A stretch of 50,599 nt of DNA from positions 613,321 to 663,919 of the forward strand of contig CP070755.1 in NCBI GenBank assembly GCA_020348885.1, written 5' to 3'. The position numbers and the translations under genes are program-made. Numbering within the stretch: the first letter of the stretch is position 1; each line of letters opens with the position of its first letter. Below the pieces are notes generated by a model. The model ran no database searches and was not told the origin of the DNA. It saw only the letters and a program-made list of their open reading frames with translations. This DNA is from Candidatus Coatesiibacteriota bacterium. GTDB taxonomy: Bacteria; RBG-13-66-14; B26-G2; WVWN01; G020348885. Below, piece after piece: positions 8,451-15,897 of this stretch.

Positions 8451-9224
8451 ATGCGCAGTTCGCTGTGGTTTATCTACATATCGGTCGCTGCTTCGGTCTT
8501 ATACGTTTCTTGCGGGGACGGTGGTACGAGCCCCGGCGTCGGCGATGAGGGTTACTTCCCGAATAAGGAAGGTTCGACGTGGACGTACGAGGTTACGGAT
8601 TCGAATATCCGGGAGACCTGGAACGAGACGCGGACCGTGAAAGGGACCAGGGACGTTTACGGCGTTGTTTGTCAGATAATAGAATCCACGTACTCCGACG
8701 CCGAGGGTGAGTTGGACCGGACGTTTATAAAGGACGACGAAAAAAACCAGGTAGACATCTGGGGTACCGAAAGGGCGGTCGATGGTTCAGTCGAGGACAC
8801 CTTCTATTTCGAGGTAGGCGTCCCGTGGTTGAAGTATCCTTGTACCGTCGGCTCAAGTTGGCACGTTTATTCGGCGAAAGGTCTCAAACCTACTGAAATC
8901 CCGTTCGCCGGGTTCGAGGACGACGACCTAGACGACGACGGCATACCGGACTCCGCCGACGTAACCGTAAACGCGGACGTAATCGTCCAGGAAGACGTGA
9001 GCGTGAGGGCCGGAGTTTTCAGCGATTGCTTCAAGGTCGTGTACACTTTCGATTTCGTGGTTTATTGTTCGGAGTGGGGCGATTGGCCGATGGGCGCGAC
9101 TTCGTACCAGTGGTTCAAACCGTACGTAGGGTTCGTACGGAGCTATACGGTTATTGACTTGCCGACACCCTTACCCGACTCTGAGGTTATGGAGGAGCTT
9201 CTTTCGTATGACCTGCCGTCATAG
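8451..9224 (+). CDS. Putative lipoprotein of unknown function
   Basis: A 257-residue exported protein with a hydrophobic N-terminus and Cys at position 21 (LYVSC), a poor but possible lipobox. The mature part is acidic, contains the calcium-loop-like D-D-D-L-D-D-D-G-I-P-D-S near residue 162, and has a 'YFPNKEGSTWTYEV' opening often seen in unassigned outer-surface lipoproteins of such genomes. I start it at ATG 8451 because AGAGAGG lies about ten bases upstream and the signal peptide begins there; an earlier in-frame start at 8394 would add 19 polar residues. No enzyme motif is visible. Confidence 0.72.
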   Translation: MRSSLWFIYISVAASVLYVSCGDGGTSPGVGDEGYFPNKEGSTWTYEVTDSNIRETWNETRTVKGTRDVYGVVCQIIESTYSDAEGELDRTFIKDDEKNQVDIWGTERAVDGSVEDTFYFEVGVPWLKYPCTVGSSWHVYSAKGLKPTEIPFAGFEDDDLDDDGIPDSADVTVNADVIVQEDVSVRAGVFSDCFKVVYTFDFVVYCSEWGDWPMGATSYQWFKPYVGFVRSYTVIDLPTPLPDSEVMEELLSYDLPS

Positions 9225-9580
9225 TAAGGCGATCTCGACCGAATACAAGATACGTCCTTAAAGGTATTACTCGGTACTAAAAGAAAAGCCGTGCGTCGCG
9301 AATAACGTTCCGGGCGGGGCGTTTTCCGGGGAGAGGTAGGCACCGCTACGTCTTGTTACTTGGCAATAGGGTGTACGCCTATAATCTTAGACGCGTTTAT
9401 GTAGTATATATACTAATAGGCCGATGATGTAACGGTAGTAACTATCAGTATATGCGGGTTACCGATAATAACGGGTGGCGATTACCGAAACCGGTTCGTT
9501 CAGTCACGATAGTTCTCGTCTCGAGGTTTCGCGTCTTAAAGGTAGGGAATTAAAGCGTTACACCGAACAGGTTTTTTCGC
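9225..9580. other. Non-coding stretch between lipoprotein and receptor promoter
   Basis: No supported gene on either strand. It contains a perfect 12-base palindrome AGTATATATACT (9403-9414) and a TATAAT at 9380 whose best upstream -35 lies only 14 bases away. There is no clear terminator after the lipoprotein gene. The following 9581-9868 is covered by the promoter and leader entries. Confidence 0.5.
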
Positions 9581-9609
9581 TTGACACGTATTTTCGCGTA
9601 TGGTAGATT
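9581..9609 (+). promoter_or_regulatory. Sigma-70-like promoter of the surface cassette
   Basis: A perfect -35 TTGACA (9581-9586) and the -10 TAGATT (9604-9609) have the ideal 17-base spacing. The predicted transcription start near 9616 leaves about 250 bases of untranslated leader before the TTG at 9869. Confidence 0.7.
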
Positions 9610-9615
9610 CCCGAA

Positions 9616-9868
9616 AATTGGAGGGGTCGAGTAGCCGTTCCCTGGCGTATCGGTGCTGGGGAATCGGGGGATGCATTGGTACAAAGCTTCATGGCTAACT
9701 TCGCCAGCGTAAATTGACCCTTTGATGACCGAGGTTTTTAAAGGAGGTGAAAGGTAGTAAGGGGAATCGAGTTCAAAAGAGGGTTTAATAAAACCAATAA
9801 CGATAGATAAAGTGTTAAACGGGATTTCTTCAATATTGAATTGCCGAAGTAGAAAGGGGGCAAACGCT
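9616..9868 (+). promoter_or_regulatory. Long structured 5' leader of the TonB-receptor gene
   Basis: Two nested pairings are visible: GGGTC (9624-9628) with GACCC (9716-9720), and CTGGCG (9642-9647) with CGCCAG (9702-9707), the latter next to GGCTAACTTCGCCAGCGT. A perfect Shine-Dalgarno core AAAGGAGGTG (9739-9748) follows but no start codon is correctly placed after it. The leader is long and shows stem structure, so a cis-regulatory RNA is possible. I could not match it to a known riboswitch class. Confidence 0.4.
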
Positions 9869-12517
9869 TTGAGAGCACGAGGGAATTCGGCCCGGATAGT
9901 CTTTACCGCGGCGCTTATGCTATTGTACGCTAGCGTAGCTTTCGCCGGTAATACGGGGATTATTTCCGGTTTGGTTACCGACGAAAATGGTAAAGGCGTA
10001 AGCGGAGCCCTGGTGGTCGTAAAAGGCGCGAATATGTTCGCGACGACGAACGCCGACGGGTATTACGTCGTCAACGGCGTACCAGTCGGTTACTTCGACG
10101 TCAAGGCTTCGCGCGTAGGTTATAGTGAGATGGTTCAAACCGGCGTAAAGGTGGTCGCCGACCTCCGGACAAACGTGAGCTTCCAGCTTCAGTCCCAGGT
10201 TACCGGTACGCACGTCATCGAGTCTGAAAAACCGTTGATAGAGTTCAAAGAAACGATGACGGCCGATACCATCGACTCCGACGCGATAGATAAACAGGTG
10301 GTCGACGAGTTCGCCGATATGCTCGCGCGTACGCCCGGTATCGTTTACGAGGACAGTGACGCGAGTACTCTGAACTTGCACATCCGCGGCGGCCGCGGGA
10401 ACGAAATCGCGTATATCGTCGACGGCATCAACATCACCAACCCGATAGTCGGCGGCGCCGGTATGCAAGTACCGACCGACGCTATCGCCGAAATGAGTAT
10501 CATCAAGGCCGGTTGGGACGCCGAGTACGGCGAAGCCCAGTCGGGCATCATCAACATCAGTACGAAGGAAGGCCGCGACACTTATACGGGTAACGTGGAC
10601 GTGGTTTACGAGGTATATACGGGTAAACATGACAAGAGTTCACATAAGTACCTCGAAGCTACGGGGTTGGAAGATCCGGACGTACCTCTCGTAACTTGGG
10701 AAACGCGGACGCGCCAGACGAAGTATTCCAAAGTGTCCGGTAGTTTCGGCGGTCCGATTGTCAACCCGTACCTGAGCTTCTTCGTTGGCGGAGACTATAA
10801 GCGGGATTGGACCGTTTACCCGCTTCCAAACCCGGATACCGAATGGAATGCTAACGCCAAATTGACGATTAAACCGACGAACCGTTACCGCATGAGCCTA
10901 AGCGCCGGGAAATACCGTGAGGACCACGATTACTTCGATAACCAATACCAGTACGTCCTTGACGAGCATTACGAACACCGGATGGTGGACGCGTTAAGGT
11001 TGAGCGGTAAGTGGACCCATAACGTTACGGACAGCGCGTTTTATGAGGTAAACGGCGGTATGTTCAAGGAGCATCGTTTACGTAATACCGACGGTAAATT
11101 CTGGACCGATTACTACCGCGATCCGCCGAACCCGCAGTCCGACCCGACCGGATGGTTCATCACCGACGGCGATTGGCCGTTCTATCAAGACAGGTACCAA
11201 CAGTACTACAACGTCAAGGGCGACTTCACCTACAATATGGCCCGCGGGTCCGAAGGCGGAACCGTGGGTAGGTTGGCCGAGAACCAGATAAAATGCGGGG
11301 GCGACGTTAAGCTCTTCGACCTGGACTTCTACGAAGTGTACGCGCCGTCGGGCAATATCTACACGGACGTTTACTACGTGGAACCCCGCTCGTACGCGGC
11401 TTACGTCCAGGATAAGCTGGAATACTCGGGGATGATTATCAACGTAGGCGTTCGTTTCGATATGTTCGACCCGAACGCCGATTACCCGCTCGACCCATGG
11501 GATTTCCGGTACGCGCTCGACGGTACACCGATAAACCTGGATTCGGATTACGAAACGTATAAAGATACGCCGCGGAAGAAAGCGGATAAAACGTATCAGG
11601 TAAGCCCGCGTATCGGTATAAGTTACCCGATTACCGATCGGGATAAACTGCACTTCTCTTACGGGCACTTCTTCCAGACGCCGCCGTACGCGTACCTGTA
11701 CGAATCGACGCAGCTGGAGCTGAATACGAGCGGGTATCCGTTGATGGGTAATCCTGACCTTAACCCGCAGAAGACGATACAATACGAGATAGGCGTCGAG
11801 CACTTATTTACCGATACGCTTAAAGCCGACGTATCGGCGTACTTCAAGGATATCAAAGACCTGCTCGACACCGAGCGTATCAATTACGAAACGGGGCAGA
11901 ATTACACCCGGTACATAAACGCCGATTTCGGGAGCGTCCGCGGTCTTGAGGTCAAGATTGATCAGCGGGTGACTAGAAACTTCTCGGGTTCGGTAGGGTA
12001 TACGTTCTCGGTGGCCAAGGGTCTTGCTTCGGATATCTACCAGGGTTATAACTACTCGTACCGTACCTGGACCGCGCCTATTCGCGAGAACCTGCTTGAC
12101 TGGGACCAGACGCATACACTCGACTTGATGTTAGACTATCGAACGAATCGCGAGAATCATAACTTCGGCGTAAATACGACCTTGGTTTACGGTTCCGGTA
12201 TGCCGTATTCGAAGCCTAAGGAAGGGTCCGGGCAGCCCGAAGTTAATACGCAGCGGATGCCGTGGACGATGGATTGGGCCATAAAGGTCAACTACGACGT
12301 AAACTTCTTGGGCTTGACATACAGCGCGTACTGCGAAGTGCTGAACCTCCTGAACCGCAGGAACGTATACAACTTCGGCGCCGACGAAGGCGACGGTGCT
12401 GGCGAGGACTGGATTCCGTTCTACTACTTCTACGGCGACGCCGACGGGCCGTACGACGACCTCGAGGTATGGGGCGACCCGATGCGGCTGCGTGTCGGAC
12501 TGAGCGTAGGCTTCTAA
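9869..12517 (+). CDS. TonB-dependent receptor with N-terminal carboxypeptidase-regulatory domain
   Basis: An outer-membrane receptor of 882 residues. After a signal peptide (ending about ASVAFA) comes a beta-sandwich of the CarboxypepD_reg type (GIISGLVTDENGKGVSGA ... GYYVV), then a plug domain with the typical L-x-x-x-P-G-I and I-R-G-G and VDG-I-N-I signatures, then a long barrel ending in Phe. This is the SusC/Oar-like layout of FCB bacteria. I choose TTG at 9869 because AAAGGGGG sits eight bases upstream and the signal peptide begins there; a GTG at 9812 has no ribosome site. It is followed by a hairpin and by the genes for a large secreted protein and a PorV-like barrel, suggesting a surface assembly or uptake unit. 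Confidence 0.9.
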   Translation: MRARGNSARIVFTAALMLLYASVAFAGNTGIISGLVTDENGKGVSGALVVVKGANMFATTNADGYYVVNGVPVGYFDVKASRVGYSEMVQTGVKVVADLRTNVSFQLQSQVTGTHVIESEKPLIEFKETMTADTIDSDAIDKQVVDEFADMLARTPGIVYEDSDASTLNLHIRGGRGNEIAYIVDGINITNPIVGGAGMQVPTDAIAEMSIIKAGWDAEYGEAQSGIINISTKEGRDTYTGNVDVVYEVYTGKHDKSSHKYLEATGLEDPDVPLVTWETRTRQTKYSKVSGSFGGPIVNPYLSFFVGGDYKRDWTVYPLPNPDTEWNANAKLTIKPTNRYRMSLSAGKYREDHDYFDNQYQYVLDEHYEHRMVDALRLSGKWTHNVTDSAFYEVNGGMFKEHRLRNTDGKFWTDYYRDPPNPQSDPTGWFITDGDWPFYQDRYQQYYNVKGDFTYNMARGSEGGTVGRLAENQIKCGGDVKLFDLDFYEVYAPSGNIYTDVYYVEPRSYAAYVQDKLEYSGMIINVGVRFDMFDPNADYPLDPWDFRYALDGTPINLDSDYETYKDTPRKKADKTYQVSPRIGISYPITDRDKLHFSYGHFFQTPPYAYLYESTQLELNTSGYPLMGNPDLNPQKTIQYEIGVEHLFTDTLKADVSAYFKDIKDLLDTERINYETGQNYTRYINADFGSVRGLEVKIDQRVTRNFSGSVGYTFSVAKGLASDIYQGYNYSYRTWTAPIRENLLDWDQTHTLDLMLDYRTNRENHNFGVNTTLVYGSGMPYSKPKEGSGQPEVNTQRMPWTMDWAIKVNYDVNFLGLTYSAYCEVLNLLNRRNVYNFGADEGDGAGEDWIPFYYFYGDADGPYDDLEVWGDPMRLRVGLSVGF

Positions 12518-12528
12518 CGGTATTCAAA

Positions 12529-12553
12529 GGGCGGCCGGAAACGCCGGCCGCCC
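12529..12553 (+). repeat. Strong GC hairpin between receptor and secreted-protein gene
   Basis: GGGCGGCCGG (12529-12538) pairs perfectly with CCGGCCGCCC (12544-12553) around a five-base loop. There is no T-run, so it is more likely an mRNA 3'-end stabiliser or processing barrier than a terminator. Confidence 0.6.
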
Positions 12554-12597
12554 ATAACATAAGCCTGTTAAAGCGGACCCGAAAGGAGTGAACGACT

Positions 12598-14712
12598 TTG
12601 ATTAGGCGACACAACCTTTTCCGGCCGGTGCGTCTGTTGGCTGTCGGCCTTATTATTCTGGGCGCAGCCGTGATGACCGTATCGGCCGTGAAATATAAAC
12701 ACACCGGCACCGGCACCACTTACGGACGCGCCACGGCGTACGATTATATGACTGCCGGGCAACTCTGGTTGAAAGTCTGGAACATCATGGGGTGCGGCGA
12801 CGCGTCCGGCGACCATGCTGGCGAATGGCCCGGAGGCTCAGGTGCCTCGTACGTGTACACGGGTAACTACTGGTTCGGTTGGGCCGAAGGCGAGACGATT
12901 TACGTAATTCAGGAATGGCAGTTAACCGAACTCGAGTGGCACCCGTTACCGCCCTGCGAGAACCAGATTCTGATGAGCAACAACGAAAACTGGTCCGAGT
13001 TGCCGTACGTGGAAGCCGGCATCTCCGCAGACCCCGTATCCGACCTCGATTGCTTCACCTGGTGCGACGACTCGGACGCGGGCGAGAACGGTCCCATAGG
13101 CCTGAGGACGTATATGCGCGGGTACCAGTGGGGCGTCCCCGGCCACGACGACTGGATTGTCTTCGAGTACAAGGTTTGGAACCAACATGGTTCGGATCTG
13201 AACGGCTATTTCCTCGCCAATCCGTACGATAACGACTGCGGCGGCGGCCTCGACTACATCGACGACCTGGTACTCTTCGAGGGTAATGATTCGACTGATT
13301 TATGGACCAACCCTAACGTCGCGGGACAACCGTGGACAAATCCCACACCTGACGGTATCCCCGACGAGAACGACTACGTGAACTTCAATAACCTCGAAGA
13401 AGGCTTCCAGCGTTTGATGCCTGTAATGTACGACGCGGGCGGCGAGGAGCGTGACTTCCCGGGTTACATAGGTCTCAGGATGATGTTCGTCGAGTTCAAC
13501 CCTGAGGACTCGAATACCTTTAGCTACCGGGTAAGGTCCCAGCACTCGTGGGATATTATGAACGACCCGGAGACCGACGCCCATAAGTACGGTTACCTTG
13601 CGGACGTGGATACGTACGAGGAGATAACCACGCCGTATGACTGGCGCGTTTGCCCGGCGAGCGGCCCCTTGGACATAGCCAAGGACGCAACCCAGGTATG
13701 GTGGTGCGCTGTCGTGATGGGCGCGGACCTCAACGACATGAGGATGAACTCGGACCAGATGTACGCCGACTTCCTCGGACCGGACGGGACACCCGGCACC
13801 GACGACGACTGGTTCGTCCCCAGCCCGCCCAGAGCCCCCAGGCTCGTCGGTATCAAGGGCGACGACCAGGTTACCCTCCGCTGGAACCCGGCTTACGAAA
13901 TCGGCAAGAACCTGGAAACCGAACCGGATAACAGTACCGGCGTAGTTGACTTCGACGGTTACGTGGTCTGGCGTAGCGACATCGGTTACGACATCGGTTG
14001 GGAACCGATCATCTGGGTGGATAAATTAACCACAAACGCCAGGGCTTATTTCCCCTGGGGTTGGCGTACCGGCGAACGTACACCCGACGGCTACGACCCG
14101 CAACATCCCGACGGCCATTCGCCGGTGGAACCTGACCTGACCGTCGTACCACAAAATAGGATGGTTACGTACGAAAGCATTACCGGCGATTCTTCGCCCG
14201 TACAGAAGGTGGCCGGTCAGTTCTACGAGTACGTCGATAATGACGTCGTTAACGGCACGCGGTACTATTACGCCGTCGTCGCATACGATTTCGGCGATAG
14301 AGACCCCGTTACCGATGTGACGACCGAACCGGCCATCGGCGGAAAGAACGCTAACGCGCTCGACATTATCCCGACGATGCCGGTAACGAATAATCTGGCG
14401 AACGTGAAGGTCGTTCCCAACCCGTACCGTGGCTCCGCCGACTGGGAAGAGTGGTCGCCTTCGGGCATTCGGTTGGGCCGTATTTACTTCACCAACCTCC
14501 CGGCCGAGTGTACGATAAGGATTTACACGATTGCCGGCGATCTTGTTAAAACTATAGCGAGGAACGACACCGAATACGGCGCCGAGCCCTGGGACCTTAC
14601 GGGCGAAGCGGGTGTTCAGGTGGCGTCGGGCATTTACGTTTACCATATTGAAATGTCCGGCAGCGACGAGACTACGATAGGTAAATTCGCGGTCCTAGTC
14701 GGCCAGAACTAA
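12598..14712 (+). CDS. Large secreted surface protein with C-terminal sorting-type domain (copy 1)
   Basis: A 704-residue exported protein: signal peptide (about 1-30), a long aromatic- and Asp-rich body with conserved cysteines (PPCENQ, DCFTWCDDSD, NDCGGGLDY, WRVCP, WWCAVVMG), a fibronectin-III-like section (PRLVGIKGDDQVTLRWNP onwards) and a C-terminal domain beginning KVVPNPYRGSADW and ending GKFAVLVG. That ending resembles FlgD-like/type IX-type C-terminal domains of FCB surface proteins. The TTG start has AAAGGAG eight bases upstream. A paralogue lies at 15898, with the PorV-like gene between them. Function unknown; a partner of the adjacent receptor is my inference. Confidence 0.85.
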   Translation: MIRRHNLFRPVRLLAVGLIILGAAVMTVSAVKYKHTGTGTTYGRATAYDYMTAGQLWLKVWNIMGCGDASGDHAGEWPGGSGASYVYTGNYWFGWAEGETIYVIQEWQLTELEWHPLPPCENQILMSNNENWSELPYVEAGISADPVSDLDCFTWCDDSDAGENGPIGLRTYMRGYQWGVPGHDDWIVFEYKVWNQHGSDLNGYFLANPYDNDCGGGLDYIDDLVLFEGNDSTDLWTNPNVAGQPWTNPTPDGIPDENDYVNFNNLEEGFQRLMPVMYDAGGEERDFPGYIGLRMMFVEFNPEDSNTFSYRVRSQHSWDIMNDPETDAHKYGYLADVDTYEEITTPYDWRVCPASGPLDIAKDATQVWWCAVVMGADLNDMRMNSDQMYADFLGPDGTPGTDDDWFVPSPPRAPRLVGIKGDDQVTLRWNPAYEIGKNLETEPDNSTGVVDFDGYVVWRSDIGYDIGWEPIIWVDKLTTNARAYFPWGWRTGERTPDGYDPQHPDGHSPVEPDLTVVPQNRMVTYESITGDSSPVQKVAGQFYEYVDNDVVNGTRYYYAVVAYDFGDRDPVTDVTTEPAIGGKNANALDIIPTMPVTNNLANVKVVPNPYRGSADWEEWSPSGIRLGRIYFTNLPAECTIRIYTIAGDLVKTIARNDTEYGAEPWDLTGEAGVQVASGIYVYHIEMSGSDETTIGKFAVLVGQN

Positions 14713-14728
14713 AAAGGAGGCGAAAAAG

Positions 14729-15673
14729 ATGCGGAAGATATTAATCACGGCATTAATACTAGCATGCGCCTCCCCCGCCTTCGCCGCCGGTAAAGAAGGC
14801 ACTTCGGGCGCCCAATTCCTGAAGATAGGCGTTGGGGCGCGTGCGGCCGCGATGGGCGACGCGTATGATACCGTCACGTCGAACGCGGAAGCCATCTTCT
14901 GGAACCCGTCCGGTCTGGTCGGTGTCCAGAACCATTCCATCACGGTTTCCGACAATGAATGGATCGCGGATACCAGGGTAATATCCGGCGCGTACGCGAA
15001 GCGTTTCGGTTTCGGTACATTCGGCGTCGGCGTCCATTACCTGATGTACGGTGAAATGGAAGAGACGACGGTTAACGACCCGGACGGTACCGGTCGTATG
15101 TTCAGCTCAAGCGACATGGCGATTTCCGTCGGTATGGGTCGTTCGTTAACGGACCGTTTCTCCGTCGGAGGCGCAGCGAAAATTCTTCGTCTTAACATCG
15201 ACGACATGAGCGCGATGGGCGTCTGTTTCGACGTTGGTACCCAGTACAGGACCGGGTTCCGTACGCTCAACATGTCGATCGCGCTTCAAAACCTCGGTCC
15301 CGAGCTTAAGTACGGCGGGACCTATCTGGAACTACCTCGCGACAAGACAGAGGACCGCGTGGAGGAAGAGTTCGAAAAGTTCAGCCTACCGGTAGTAGTA
15401 AGGCTGGGACTTTCCTATACCTTTTTCGATAACCTGATACTCGCCGTCCAGGGCGTTCACCCGAACGACGGGAGGGAACGTTTGGACATCGGCGGAGAAT
15501 ATTGGGTCGCGGATATGATAGCTTTGCGCGGCGGTTATAAGTACAACTACGACGCAGCCGAGTATGCCGGCGGCGTCGGGGTGAAATTCTCGTCCCTATC
15601 CGTCGACGCGGCGTACACGGGTATGGGTAATCTGGAATACGCCTTACGCTTGACCGTGGGCGCGAATTTCTAA
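14729..15673 (+). CDS. PorV/PorQ-family (UPF0164-like) outer-membrane barrel
   Basis: This 314-residue protein has a cleavable signal peptide (ending about SPAFA), the family opening 'GTSGAQFLKIGVGARAAAMGDAY', the conserved 'NAEAIFWNPSGL', and a series of beta strands ending in Phe. The family is related to FadL/PorV barrels; PorV shuttles type IX cargo to the surface in Bacteroidetes. AAGGAGG precedes ATG by eight bases. It sits 16 bases after one sorting-domain protein and just upstream of its paralogue, which supports a role in handling those proteins. A strong terminator follows. Confidence 0.88.
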   Translation: MRKILITALILACASPAFAAGKEGTSGAQFLKIGVGARAAAMGDAYDTVTSNAEAIFWNPSGLVGVQNHSITVSDNEWIADTRVISGAYAKRFGFGTFGVGVHYLMYGEMEETTVNDPDGTGRMFSSSDMAISVGMGRSLTDRFSVGGAAKILRLNIDDMSAMGVCFDVGTQYRTGFRTLNMSIALQNLGPELKYGGTYLELPRDKTEDRVEEEFEKFSLPVVVRLGLSYTFFDNLILAVQGVHPNDGRERLDIGGEYWVADMIALRGGYKYNYDAAEYAGGVGVKFSSLSVDAAYTGMGNLEYALRLTVGANF

Positions 15674-15724
15674 ACGGTTCCCCTGCTACCGTTTAAAAAA
15701 CGGCCCCGGAAGGGGCCGTTTTAT
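15671..15724 (+). terminator. Tandem hairpins ending the receptor-PorV operon
   Basis: TAAACGGT (15671-15678) pairs with ACCGTTTA (15688-15695), directly followed by CGGCCCC (15701-15707) pairing with GGGGCCG (15712-15718) around a GGAA tetraloop. The second stem has six A before it and TTTT after it, a strong terminator. Confidence 0.88.
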
Positions 15725-15897
15725 TATGCCCGGCGTTGAGTTCTTCGCCGCGCGGTGTAACAAATACCCAGCTATTTAACAAATAAGATATACTTTCGGC
15801 GGCGAACTTAGTAACTTTTAACACGCCGCCGTCCGCGCCGTAATTATGTCTATTATAGGGCCGGGCTATTGAAGGTAGTTAAGAAGGGGTGGTTCGT

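Noticed and set aside
9403-9414. Perfect palindrome AGTATATATACT as an operator
   Set aside because: It is short and AT-only in the core, lies 170 bases upstream of the nearest good promoter, and is not repeated in the window.
9642-9720. Resemblance of GGCTAACTTCGCCAGCG to the 3' part of the ydaO (c-di-AMP) riboswitch, and of ACAAAGC...GGCTAA to the c-di-GMP-I motif
   Set aside because: The other required conserved blocks (for example GGGGUGAAUC and CCGAAUCCG, or GCAAACC and GGUUACCG) are missing or wrongly placed, so no known riboswitch is called.
9812-9868. GTG at 9812 as the start of the TonB receptor
   Set aside because: No ribosome site precedes it and it would add 19 residues before a normal signal peptide; TTG 9869 has AAAGGGGG at the right distance.
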